Below, in pieces: positions 37,264 through 45,640 of a DNA stretch of 64,000 nucleotides. The position numbers were made by a program, and so were the translations under genes. Numbering within the stretch: position 1 is the stretch's first letter; each line of letters opens with the position of its first letter. The notes below the pieces were generated by a model. The model worked only from the letters and a program-made list of their open reading frames with translations, was not told the origin of the DNA and ran no database searches. This DNA comes from Burkholderia cepacia GG4 (lineage in GTDB: Bacteria; Pseudomonadota; Gammaproteobacteria; Burkholderiales; Burkholderiaceae): assembly GCF_000292915.1 (NCBI RefSeq), contig NC_018514.1, positions 310,001-374,000 on the forward strand, written 5' to 3'.

Positions 37264-38178
37264 TCAAAAAATCGACCGCCCGGAATACGTCGTCAACCAT
37301 TCCAAAGCCCTGGTCCCCGCCAGCGAGTTCCCATTCGCGTCGAGCCCCGGCGCCCAGACACACACGGCCATCTCCCCCGGCAGCACCGCGACGATCCCGC
37401 CGCCGACGCCGCTTTTCGCGGGCAGGCCCACGCGATAGACGAAGTCGCCCGCCGCGTCATAGGTACCGCACGTCAGCATCAGCGCCGATAGTCGCTTCGC
37501 CGAACTCGCGTCGACGATCCGCTCGCCGGTGACGGGCGCGACGCCGCCGTTCGCGAGAAACAGCGCGGCGCGCGCGAGCTCGACGCAGTTCATCGTGATC
37601 GCGCACTGGCGACAGTACGCGTCGACCACCGTATCGGGCGGCATCTGCATGTTGCCGAAGCTCGCCATGAAATGCGCCATCGCGCGGTTGCGTTCCGCGT
37701 GCTGCAGTTCCGATAGCGCGACGCGCGAATCGTAGTCGAGGTCGTTCGTGCCGATCAGCCGCCGCACGAATTCGACGAGCGCCGTCTCGGCCTTGACGAA
37801 ACGGCGGCACAGCACGTCGGTGACGACCAGCGCGCCGGCGTTGATGAACGGATTGCGTGGCTTGCCGCGCTCGCTCTCGAGCTGGACCAGCGAGTTGAAC
37901 GCGTTGCCGGACGGCTCGCGGCCGACCCGTTCCCACAGCGCATCGCCCAGCATCTGGAACGCGAGCGTGCACGCGAACAGCTTCGAGATGCTCTGGATCG
38001 AGAAGCGCTCGCGCGCATCGCCGACCGTGTAAACGTTTCCGTCGAGCGTCACGACGGCCATGCCGAACTTGTCGGCGGGCACCGTCGCGAGCTCGGGAAT
38101 GTAGTCGGCGACGCGCCCCTGGCCGATCCAGGGGGCGAGTTCGGTATGGATGCGTTCGAGGATCGGCTGGTAGTTCAT
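37264..38178 (-). CDS. glsA: Glutaminase
   Basis: A 304-residue serine-dependent glutaminase, the standard length, hydrolysing glutamine to glutamate and ammonia. Seen: the beta-lactamase-like nucleophile motif FSIQSISKLF (Ser-x-x-Lys), NPFINAGALVV, the tyrosine region and PAKSGVGGGIVAV. The ATG at 38178 (MNYQPILERIH) is the family start; upstream in-frame sequence is not conserved. Its last codons recur in dispersed repeat copies at 20905 and 29957. Confidence 0.96.
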   Translation of the reverse strand: MNYQPILERIHTELAPWIGQGRVADYIPELATVPADKFGMAVVTLDGNVYTVGDARERFSIQSISKLFACTLAFQMLGDALWERVGREPSGNAFNSLVQLESERGKPRNPFINAGALVVTDVLCRRFVKAETALVEFVRRLIGTNDLDYDSRVALSELQHAERNRAMAHFMASFGNMQMPPDTVVDAYCRQCAITMNCVELARAALFLANGGVAPVTGERIVDASSAKRLSALMLTCGTYDAAGDFVYRVGLPAKSGVGGGIVAVLPGEMAVCVWAPGLDANGNSLAGTRALEWLTTYSGRSIF

Positions 38179-38399
38179 CACGTGGGGCAGGGCGGGCGCG
38201 CGGCCCGGATTCCGGGGAGCCCGTATGGAACCGTTTCGGCGCCGATTCGTCAAGCGCGGCGGCCATCGAGCCCTTATTCTTCAGATCTGCAAACGGGCAA
38301 GCGGCGGGCGCAGTATCATGCGGTACGTTTCGGCCGATGGCCGGCAGCCGGCGCAAGCCGCCGCCGCCCCGGTCTCCCCGTATGATCCGACCGTTGCCC

Positions 38400-39110
38400 A
38401 TGTCTTTTCGCATCCTGCTCGTCGAAGACGACACCCGCCTGTCCACGCTGGTCGCCGGCTACCTGCGCAAGAACGACTATGAAGTCGACACTGTGCTGCA
38501 TGGTGACGCCGCCGTGCCGGCGATCCTGTCCACGCGTCCGGATCTCGTCATTCTCGACGTGAACCTGCCGGGCAAGGACGGCTTCGAGATTTGTCGCGAG
38601 GCGCGCAAGCAGTACGACGGCGTGATCATCATGGTGACGGCGCGCGACGAGCCGTTCGACGAACTGCTCGGCCTCGAATTCGGCGCCGACGACTACGTGC
38701 ACAAGCCGGTCGAGCCGCGCATCCTGCTCGCGCGGATCAAGGCGCAGCTGCGCCGCGTGCCCGCGCGCGCGGCCGAAAGCGTCGCGCCGCAGCCGGAGCG
38801 CTACACGTTCGGCCAGTTCTCGATCGACCGCACCGACCGCTCGGTCGTGCTGCCCGGTGGCGGCTCGCCCGATCTCACGTCGGCCGAGTTCGACCTGCTG
38901 TGGGTGCTGGTGTGCCATGCAGGGGAGGTCGTCAGCCGCGACGACCTGATGCTGCAGCTGCGCGGCGTCGAATTCGACGGCCTCGACCGCACGATCGATG
39001 GGCGCATCTCGAAGCTGCGCCGCAAGCTGCACGACGATGCGGGCAACCCGCAGCGGATCAAGACGATCCGCAGCAAGGGTTACCAGTTCAGCAAGCATGC
39101 GTGGGAATGA
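38400..39110 (+). CDS. rstA: OmpR-family response regulator (RstA-like)
   Basis: A 236-residue regulator. Receiver domain residues 1-120 with the acidic pair VEDD, the phospho-acceptor aspartate in LVILDVNLPGKDG, the threonine in VTARDE and lysine in VHKPVEP. The C-terminal winged helix (residues 135-232) contains LTSAEFDLLWVL and RTIDGRISKLRRKL. HKPVEPRILLARI and the RIKTIRSKGYQF ending resemble RstA. ATG 38400 is the family start; 38382 is an alternative. Its kinase partner follows after 61 bases. Confidence 0.9.
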   Translation: MSFRILLVEDDTRLSTLVAGYLRKNDYEVDTVLHGDAAVPAILSTRPDLVILDVNLPGKDGFEICREARKQYDGVIIMVTARDEPFDELLGLEFGADDYVHKPVEPRILLARIKAQLRRVPARAAESVAPQPERYTFGQFSIDRTDRSVVLPGGGSPDLTSAEFDLLWVLVCHAGEVVSRDDLMLQLRGVEFDGLDRTIDGRISKLRRKLHDDAGNPQRIKTIRSKGYQFSKHAWE

Positions 39111-39171
39111 CGCTGCCTCGGTGCGACACCGTCGGCCGCGCCCCTGCACTGCACGATAGCCGGAAGCCGCG

Positions 39172-40302
39172 ATGATCCGACGCACCCGTTCGCACCCCGA
39201 TGCACCGCCGCTGTCGCCGCTGCGCTATGTCAAATGGCGCTGGCTGCATTTCCGCCGCGCATGGACCGACACACGCGCCGACCGCATTCCGAGCTGGTCG
39301 CGCCTGTACGTGCGCACCTATCTGCAGCTGCTCGGGCTCGTGCTGCTGACCGCGCTCGTGCCGGCGCTCGCGCTGGGCGTCGTGTTGTCGCCGCAAGTCG
39401 TATGGCACGCATTCGACGCGCTGCCGGGCGATATCTGGATCGTGCTCGCGTTCGTGTTCACCGCGCCGGCGCTCGCCGCGTATCGGTGGATGCGGCCGGT
39501 CTGGTCGGATCTCGTGATGGTGCGCGAGCGCGCGATCGACTTCACCGGCGGTCGCTTCAACACGCGCGCGAGGGAATCGCACAGCGTGATCATCGGCCCG
39601 CTCGCGCGCACGCTGAATGCGCTCGCGATGCGCATGGAACGGCTGATCGCCGCGCAGCGCGACCTGACCAACGGGATTTCGCACGAGCTGCGCACGCCGC
39701 TCGCGCGCGTGCGTTTCGCACTCGAGATGCTGCGCGAACCGGGCTCCGCCGCCGAATACCACGGTGCGCTGGAGAGCATCGCGCAGGACGTGACCGAGCT
39801 CGAGGAGCTGATCGACATGAGCCTCACGTATGCGCGTCTGGAATACAGCTCGCTGCAGTCGAGCATCGAGCTGACCGCGCCCGTCGCATGGTTCGAGCAC
39901 CAGGTCAGCGACGCGCAGCTGCTGTATCCGGAGCGCGCGATCGAGTCGCGCATCGCGATCGCGTCGGACCTGCGCGTGAAAATGGACCGGCGGCTGATGT
40001 CGTACGCGATGCGCAACTTGCTGCGCAATGCGAGCAAGTATGCGAAAGCGCAGATCGTCGTCGGGATCGCGATCAAGCACGGCAACATCGCGATCTTCGT
40101 CGAGGACGACGGCCCGGGCGTGCCGGAGAACGAACGCGAGCGGATCTTCGACGCGTTCGTGCGCCTCGACCGCCGCACCGGCGGCTACGGGCTCGGCCTC
40201 GCGATCACGCGGCAGGTGCTCCACGCGCACAACGGCCGGATCGCGGTCGTCGATCCGGTCGAACTCGGCGGCGCGCGGTTCGAGATCAGCTGGCCGATTT
40301 GA
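39172..40302 (+). CDS. rstB: Sensor histidine kinase (RstB-like) with minimal periplasmic loop
   Basis: A 376-residue membrane kinase. Two transmembrane segments, about residues 51-73 (QLLGLVLLTALVPALALGVV) and 88-108 (IWIVLAFVFTAPALAAYRW), are separated by only about 15 residues, so the normal RstB periplasmic sensor domain is missing. Then HAMP-like sequence, the H-box ISHELRTPLARVR, N-box LLRNASKYAK, and ATP-lid motifs EDDGPGVPE and GGYGLGLAI. It would phosphorylate the upstream regulator. Confidence 0.9.
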   Translation: MIRRTRSHPDAPPLSPLRYVKWRWLHFRRAWTDTRADRIPSWSRLYVRTYLQLLGLVLLTALVPALALGVVLSPQVVWHAFDALPGDIWIVLAFVFTAPALAAYRWMRPVWSDLVMVRERAIDFTGGRFNTRARESHSVIIGPLARTLNALAMRMERLIAAQRDLTNGISHELRTPLARVRFALEMLREPGSAAEYHGALESIAQDVTELEELIDMSLTYARLEYSSLQSSIELTAPVAWFEHQVSDAQLLYPERAIESRIAIASDLRVKMDRRLMSYAMRNLLRNASKYAKAQIVVGIAIKHGNIAIFVEDDGPGVPENERERIFDAFVRLDRRTGGYGLGLAITRQVLHAHNGRIAVVDPVELGGARFEISWPI

Positions 40303-40308
40303 GCGCCG

Positions 40309-42735
40309 TCAATACGTGCGGCCGAGCTGCAGGTAGATGTTGCGCCGCCCGCCCGGTGCGAGCGCGATGCCCATGTATACGGGGCCGAACGCGGTCGACA
40401 GGCTCGTGAAGAACGTATAGCTCTGCTTGAGCGTGCCGCCGCCGATCTTCTCACCGCTCGACCACACGTTGCCGACTTCCGCGCTGGCGCCGATCGACAG
40501 CGCCTTGACCGGCGACGCGTTGAACGTCATCAGCTGGTTCATGTAGGTCACGTTCCCGTACGCGAGCTCGTTGCCGTTCAGCTGGTCGGCCGCATACGCG
40601 GCCAGATGCTGGAAGCCGCCGAGCGTGAAGTTGAACGCGTTGATCAGGTTGGTGCCGCCGATGCTCTTGCCGCCCTCGATCGTCGCGCTGACGCTGTGCC
40701 GCCCGAACTGCTGCGCGATCATCGCCTTGCCGTAGATGTCGGTGAAGGGCGTGTTGGAGATCGCTTCGTCGAACTGCTGTGCCGACTGGCTGTTGTGCGA
40801 CAGCAGCGAGCGTTCGACGCGGAATTCGGTGTAGTAGCCGCGGCGCGGGAACATCGGATCGTCGAGCTGGTCGATGACGAGCCGCGCGCGCGCGGTCAGC
40901 GCCTGCGACGTGAAGCTTGGCCACAGAAGTGTCGAGCTGCTACCGTCGTCGTTCGAGAACGGCAGGTTGTAGTTCGGCGAGCCGTGACCCGTCGCGTAGC
41001 CAAGGCCGATCCGGAAGTCGCCGAGCCGCCCGATCGGCAGTCCGAAGTCGATGCCGGCGCGCGTCGTCTGCATCAGGTACTGGTTCAGCTTCACGTCGCC
41101 GCTGTTGTCGTACAGGTTCGCGTAACGGCGCTGATATTCGGCGTACGGCGAGATGTAGTAACCGTACGCCGCCGACAACGGCTGGCGCAGTTCGACGCGC
41201 GCCGACTGCAGGTCGCTGCCGATCGTCGTGTCCGCGCGGAACTCGAGGCCCGACTCGGTGAGCCACGGCCGCCGGTACCCGACGTGCAGGCGGAAGCCGC
41301 CTTCGTCGGTCGAACTGCTCGACATGCCGACGCCGAACAGCAGGAAATTCGGCCCCCAGTATTTCTCGCGCGCATCGATCTCGAGCACGTTTTCGTCGCC
41401 GTGGCTCACGATCTGTTGCGTCACGCTCTCGAAATTGCCGCCGGTCGTCAGCCCGAGCAGGTCCTGGCTGACGGTCGCCGGATCGTAGGTGTCGCCGGGC
41501 TTCACGTGCAGCGCGTCGCGGACGACCCGCTTCGGCACGCCGCCGGTCGTCTTGATCTCGATCCGCGTGATGCGGATCGGCGGCGGCAGCGGCTGCGCAT
41601 GCGCGGACCGGTAGGCCGCGTACTGTTCCGGCGTGAGCGCGAAGTGCTTGAGCTGCGGCAGCGCCGCAGTCGCGGCGGCCGCGCCGGCGGCGATCGCCTG
41701 CTTCGCGTTCTGGAAATCGGTGAACGCGAGCGCGCCGAGGTCGGGCGTGAGCAGCACGTCCTGCGCGGCGAGCTGCTTGCGCTGCGATGTCACGTTCTGG
41801 CGGATCAGGATGCCGACCATCTGCTGCATCACGTCGGCCGGCGACGCGAGCGCGTCGAGTGGACGCAGCGGCGAGCCGATGTCGACGGCGATCACGACCT
41901 TCGCGCCCATCTGCCGTGCGGTGTCGACCGGCAGGTTGCTGACGAGCCCGCCGTCGACGAGCGCGCGGCCGTTGATCTCGGCCGGCGCGAACAGGCCGGG
42001 CATCGCCATGCTCGCGCGGACCGCGAGCGGCAGCGAGCCGTGGTCCAGCACGACCATCTGGCCGGTCTGCAGGTCGGTCGCGACCGCGCGATACGGGATC
42101 GGCAACTGGTCGAACGGCTGGTTGGTCGGCACGGCGGCCGTCCAGTTCGCGAGCAGCGCCTGCAGCCGGTTGCCCTGCACGAGGCCGACCGGCGCCTTCA
42201 CGCCTTTCTTGCCGAAGCCGAGCGTCAGGCCGTTGATGTACAGGCGCTCGTCTTCGCGGCTGGTTTGCGGCAGGTCCGCGCGGTCGGTCACGTCGAACGC
42301 GATGTCGGCCAGGTTCACCTCCGACAGCTTCTTTTGCATCTCGTCGGCGGCCATCCCGCTCGCATACAGGCCGCCGACCACGGCGCCCATGCTGGTGCCG
42401 GCGATGCAGTCGATCGGGATGCGGTTTTCCTCGAGTACCTTCAGCACGCCCAGGTGCGCGTACCCGCGGGCGCCGCCGCCGGACAGCACGAGGCCGATCG
42501 CCGGCCGGCCGGCCGGACCGCCGTCGGCGTTGCAGGTCGGCTCGGGCGTGGTGGCGGGGGCAGCGGCCGTCGTGGCGGGGGCGGCCGATGCGGCGGCAGT
42601 GGCCGCCGTCGCGGTGCGGGTGGCGGTGTCGGCGGCCGGCAAGGGCTGCGCGGCAACGGTGCAGCACCACAGCGCAACGAGCGTTGCGCCGAACTGGCGC
42701 ACCCCTAGCCAGCGGAGAGAAGCGGTCGCTGTCAT
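40309..42735 (-). CDS. Patatin-like phospholipase with POTRA and outer-membrane barrel (type Vd-like)
   Basis: An 808-residue exported protein. After a signal peptide and an alanine/threonine-rich linker, the patatin domain shows GGGARGYAHLGVL (oxyanion), GTSMGAVVGGLYASG (nucleophile serine) and LVDGGLVSNLP (catalytic aspartate). A POTRA-like segment (IRITRIEIKTTGGVPKRVVR) precedes a C-terminal BamA/surface-antigen barrel ending GRRNIYLQLGRTY. This is the PlpD-type layout in which a lipase is tethered to or secreted through its own barrel. ATG 42735 is preferred for its signal peptide. Confidence 0.92.
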   Translation of the reverse strand: MTATASLRWLGVRQFGATLVALWCCTVAAQPLPAADTATRTATAATAAASAAPATTAAAPATTPEPTCNADGGPAGRPAIGLVLSGGGARGYAHLGVLKVLEENRIPIDCIAGTSMGAVVGGLYASGMAADEMQKKLSEVNLADIAFDVTDRADLPQTSREDERLYINGLTLGFGKKGVKAPVGLVQGNRLQALLANWTAAVPTNQPFDQLPIPYRAVATDLQTGQMVVLDHGSLPLAVRASMAMPGLFAPAEINGRALVDGGLVSNLPVDTARQMGAKVVIAVDIGSPLRPLDALASPADVMQQMVGILIRQNVTSQRKQLAAQDVLLTPDLGALAFTDFQNAKQAIAAGAAAATAALPQLKHFALTPEQYAAYRSAHAQPLPPPIRITRIEIKTTGGVPKRVVRDALHVKPGDTYDPATVSQDLLGLTTGGNFESVTQQIVSHGDENVLEIDAREKYWGPNFLLFGVGMSSSSTDEGGFRLHVGYRRPWLTESGLEFRADTTIGSDLQSARVELRQPLSAAYGYYISPYAEYQRRYANLYDNSGDVKLNQYLMQTTRAGIDFGLPIGRLGDFRIGLGYATGHGSPNYNLPFSNDDGSSSTLLWPSFTSQALTARARLVIDQLDDPMFPRRGYYTEFRVERSLLSHNSQSAQQFDEAISNTPFTDIYGKAMIAQQFGRHSVSATIEGGKSIGGTNLINAFNFTLGGFQHLAAYAADQLNGNELAYGNVTYMNQLMTFNASPVKALSIGASAEVGNVWSSGEKIGGGTLKQSYTFFTSLSTAFGPVYMGIALAPGGRRNIYLQLGRTY

Positions 42736-43005
42736 GGTGGAATACCTGGCGTGATCGGGCGTCGGACGCCTGCCGGGAGCAGGCAAGACCGTGAGATTAC
42801 CGTGTTTTACAAGCGCAACGCGAGAGGCCGATGCGTAGCCGCAGGCCCGCCGACACGCGTTTTCGGCAATTCCGTCGCGAAAAAATCATCGGAATTGCTT
42901 AAAGTATCGGAACGATTTGCCGCTAAGTCCGTGATGGGACTCCCAAGGCGCGCCGCGGCGATGCGGCATGGCCGTTCCGGCCCGTTCGCTCAAAAAAGGC
43001 TTGAT

Positions 43006-44040
43006 ATGTCGACACCGCTGTTCGGAAAGTTGTTTGCGCAACCCGTTGCGATCGACCCTGGAACAGCGAGTACGCAGATTTATACGCACGCGCGCGGCGT
43101 GGTGCTGAACCAGCCGTCGGTCGTCTGCTTTCGCAAGGGCCATGCTGCCGACGCGCGGCCGACGCTGGAAGCGGTCGGCGAACGCGCGAAGGCGCTGCTC
43201 GGCCGCGAGCCGGGGCATCTGGAGTCCGTGCGGCCCGTACAGAACGGCGTGATCGCCGACGCGCACGCCGCCGAGCAGATGATCCGCCGTTTCATCGACA
43301 TGTCGTGTACGCGCTCGCGTTTCAGCCGCCGCGTCGAGGTCACGCTGTGCGTGCCGTCGGACGCGACGGCGGTCGAGCGCCGCGCGATCCGCGAGGCCGC
43401 GCTCGCGGCCGGTGTATCGGATGTCGAACTGATCGAGGAGGCGCTGGCCGCCGGGCTGGGCGCGGGCCTGCCGGTGACCGAGCCGGTCGGCTCGATGGTG
43501 ATCGATATCGGCGGCGGGACGACGGAAGTCGCGGTGATCGCGCTCGGCGGCATCGTCTACCGCGAGGCGATTCGCGTCGGCGGCAACCAGTTCGACGCGG
43601 CGATCGTCAACCACGTGCGCAACCTGTACGGCGTGCTGCTCGGCGAGCAGACCGCCGAGCGCGTGAAGAAGACGATCGGCTCGGCCACCAGCGCCGTGCC
43701 GCGCACGTCGACGCGCGCGATCGGGCGCGGTGTCGAGGACGGCCTGCCGCGCTCCATCGAACTGTCCAACCACGACGTGGCGGAGGCGCTCGCTGCGCCG
43801 CTCAAGCAGGTGATCGGCGCGGTGAAGTCGGTGCTGGAAAATGCACCGGCCGAACTCGTGACCGACATCGCGCATCGCGGCGTGGTGCTGACGGGGGGCG
43901 GCGCGCTGCTCGCGGATTTCGAACGCCTGTTGCAGGACGAGACCGGGCTGACCACGCGGATCGCCGACGAGCCGGCTACCTGCGCGGTGCGCGGCGCCGG
44001 CGAGGCGATGGGGCGGCTCGCGATGTGCCCGGTGGATTGA
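43006..44040 (+). CDS. MreB-like actin homologue (paralogue outside an mre operon)
   Basis: A 344-residue bacterial actin, about the normal MreB length. Phosphate 1 reads AIDPGTASTQIY (usual MreB DLGTANT), phosphate 2 IDIGGGTTEVAVI, and adenosine VVLTGGGALLADF. Also ALAAGLGAGLPVTEPVGSMV and EAIRVGGNQFDAAI. It stands alone without mreC/mreD, so it is probably a second copy with altered function. AAGG lies nine bases before the ATG; an upstream open frame from 42751 is not conserved. Confidence 0.9.
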   Translation: MSTPLFGKLFAQPVAIDPGTASTQIYTHARGVVLNQPSVVCFRKGHAADARPTLEAVGERAKALLGREPGHLESVRPVQNGVIADAHAAEQMIRRFIDMSCTRSRFSRRVEVTLCVPSDATAVERRAIREAALAAGVSDVELIEEALAAGLGAGLPVTEPVGSMVIDIGGGTTEVAVIALGGIVYREAIRVGGNQFDAAIVNHVRNLYGVLLGEQTAERVKKTIGSATSAVPRTSTRAIGRGVEDGLPRSIELSNHDVAEALAAPLKQVIGAVKSVLENAPAELVTDIAHRGVVLTGGGALLADFERLLQDETGLTTRIADEPATCAVRGAGEAMGRLAMCPVD

Positions 44041-44236
44041 CGTCGGGCCGGGCTTGCGCTGCCACGTTCGTTGACGGTCTTTCGAACCCCGGACATCGCG
44101 CGCCGCGAAGGTCGGCAGGCCTGATCGAGTACGGTCGGCACGTCGTTGCCGCGACGATCCCTGGACACGCGCGAGCGCGCCGTGCGAGCATGGCGCGCCC
44201 GTGCAAGTGGCGCACCTCTCCAGGAGTCCGACAAGA

Positions 44237-44899
44237 TTGTTGAATAACCGTGTCAAGCGCGGCCGTGCGGCCCGGATCGGCCGCGTGCTGGCCGTTATCG
44301 CATGCCTGTGGATCGCCGCGGCCGTCGCGATCGTCGTGACTGGCATGCGGATACCGGGCGAACCGGCCGATGTCGCCGTGATCTTCGGCAACGCGCTCGA
44401 CGACAACGGTGCGCCGAAGCCCGTGCTCGCCGCGCGGCTCGACGTCGGCGTGCGCTGCTATCGGGCCGGGCAGGTGCCGGCGTTTCTGGTCAGCGGCGCG
44501 ATCGACGGCCCCGGGTTGAACGAGGCGACCGCGATGCGCGACTATCTCGTCGCGCGCGGCGTCCCGGCCGACCGGATCGCCGTCGACGACCAGGGCGACA
44601 ACACGCTGGCGACCGCGCAGCACACGCGGGCTTACATGCAGGCGCACCGGATCTCGCGCGTACTGATCGTCAGCCAGTATTACCACCTCGCGCGGGCGCG
44701 CCTCGCGTTCGAGCGGGTCGGCATCGAGCGGGCGAACATCTTCGCCGCGTATCCGCGCGGCTTCCAGTTGCGCGATGTCTATTCGAGCTGGCGGGAAGTG
44801 CCGGCATACGCGATCTATGCGCTGCGTCTGTGGCTGAATCCCGATGCGCGGCCGATATCGTTCCGGCCGATGCTCTATCTGTTGCGCCTGTTTTCGTAA
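44237..44899 (+). CDS. DUF218 (YdcF/SanA-like) membrane-anchored protein
   Basis: About 220 residues. An N-terminal transmembrane anchor (VLAVIACLWIAAAVAIVVTGM) precedes a DUF218 domain with DVAVIFGNALDDNG, FLVSGAIDGPGLNEA, YLVARGVPADRIAVDDQGDNT and VSQYYHLARARLAFERVG. SanA/YdcF relatives are linked to envelope barrier function; the exact activity is unknown. Start uncertain: no ATG fits; TTG 44237 follows AGGAGTCCGACAAGA and is preferred, with GTG 44201 possible. Confidence 0.8.
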   Translation: MLNNRVKRGRAARIGRVLAVIACLWIAAAVAIVVTGMRIPGEPADVAVIFGNALDDNGAPKPVLAARLDVGVRCYRAGQVPAFLVSGAIDGPGLNEATAMRDYLVARGVPADRIAVDDQGDNTLATAQHTRAYMQAHRISRVLIVSQYYHLARARLAFERVGIERANIFAAYPRGFQLRDVYSSWREVPAYAIYALRLWLNPDARPISFRPMLYLLRLFS

Positions 44900-45640
44900 C
44901 GCGGTGCGGCGCGGTGTTTGCCACGCGCATGCCGGTTTCGATTTTCCTCACGGCGGTCCTTTCCCGTTTCAGATTTCCTGGCCGTTTCACGCCGAATCCG
45001 CTGCGCTATTCCATTGCCGGAAGCGGTGTCGTCGCAGCCGAATGATTCACGACGATCCGGATTACGGGTTGTAAGTACGCCCAATTCGAAAGTGATTTGA
45101 TGGATTGAAAATTCCCGCTGGCGGACCGTTGGATCCAACGGTCCGCGATTATCAGTGCCAGTTTCCATCGACCGTATATATCGCGTCGTCGAAAGCCGTT
45201 TGCGGATTCGTTATTAAGTATGAAGTATTGGTGTTTTTACTGACCGGAAACCCTCGGTACCTTTACCCGAAATCGCGCGAAATTACCGGAAATCAACGCG
45301 AAATCACATGCCTGGCGCATGGATGCAAGTAAAAAATACGCATCGCGCGAACCTGGTTCCGATAACCAGACATCGACTGGAAAACCCGCTTTTTTTGATA
45401 TAGCCTTGTCTGACAAAAAAGCAGGGCGGTAATCAAATCAACCAGAAAATCGCTGCATAAAAACAAGGGGTCAGGGTCATGTCATCCGGCTAGTTTTGCG
45501 TTCGCAAACGAGAATCGATTAACCAGTTCACTCACGAATAAACCGACGTCGTGCCGCGACTGCCGGAGGGTACGCTTGCGTCCCGGATTTTCCGCCGTCG
45601 CCGGTCCGATTCAGCGGCCATGCTGATGACGAGGGGAAGC
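44900..45640. other. AT-richer intergenic region upstream of autotransporter
   Basis: About 740 bases with no supported gene. It contains a perfect 26-base palindrome at 45121-45146 and an AT-rich stretch (about 45200-45500) with repeats of the type AAATCGCGCGAAATTACCGG and AAATCAACGCGAAATCAC near 45268-45305. This is the likely control region of the large autotransporter gene. Confidence 0.5.
45121..45146. promoter_or_regulatory. Perfect 26-bp palindrome
   Basis: GCGGACCGTTGGA followed directly by its exact complement TCCAACGGTCCGC, with no loop. There is no T-run on either side. It could be a dimeric regulator site upstream of the autotransporter or the base of a terminator for the DUF218 gene. 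Confidence 0.6.
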
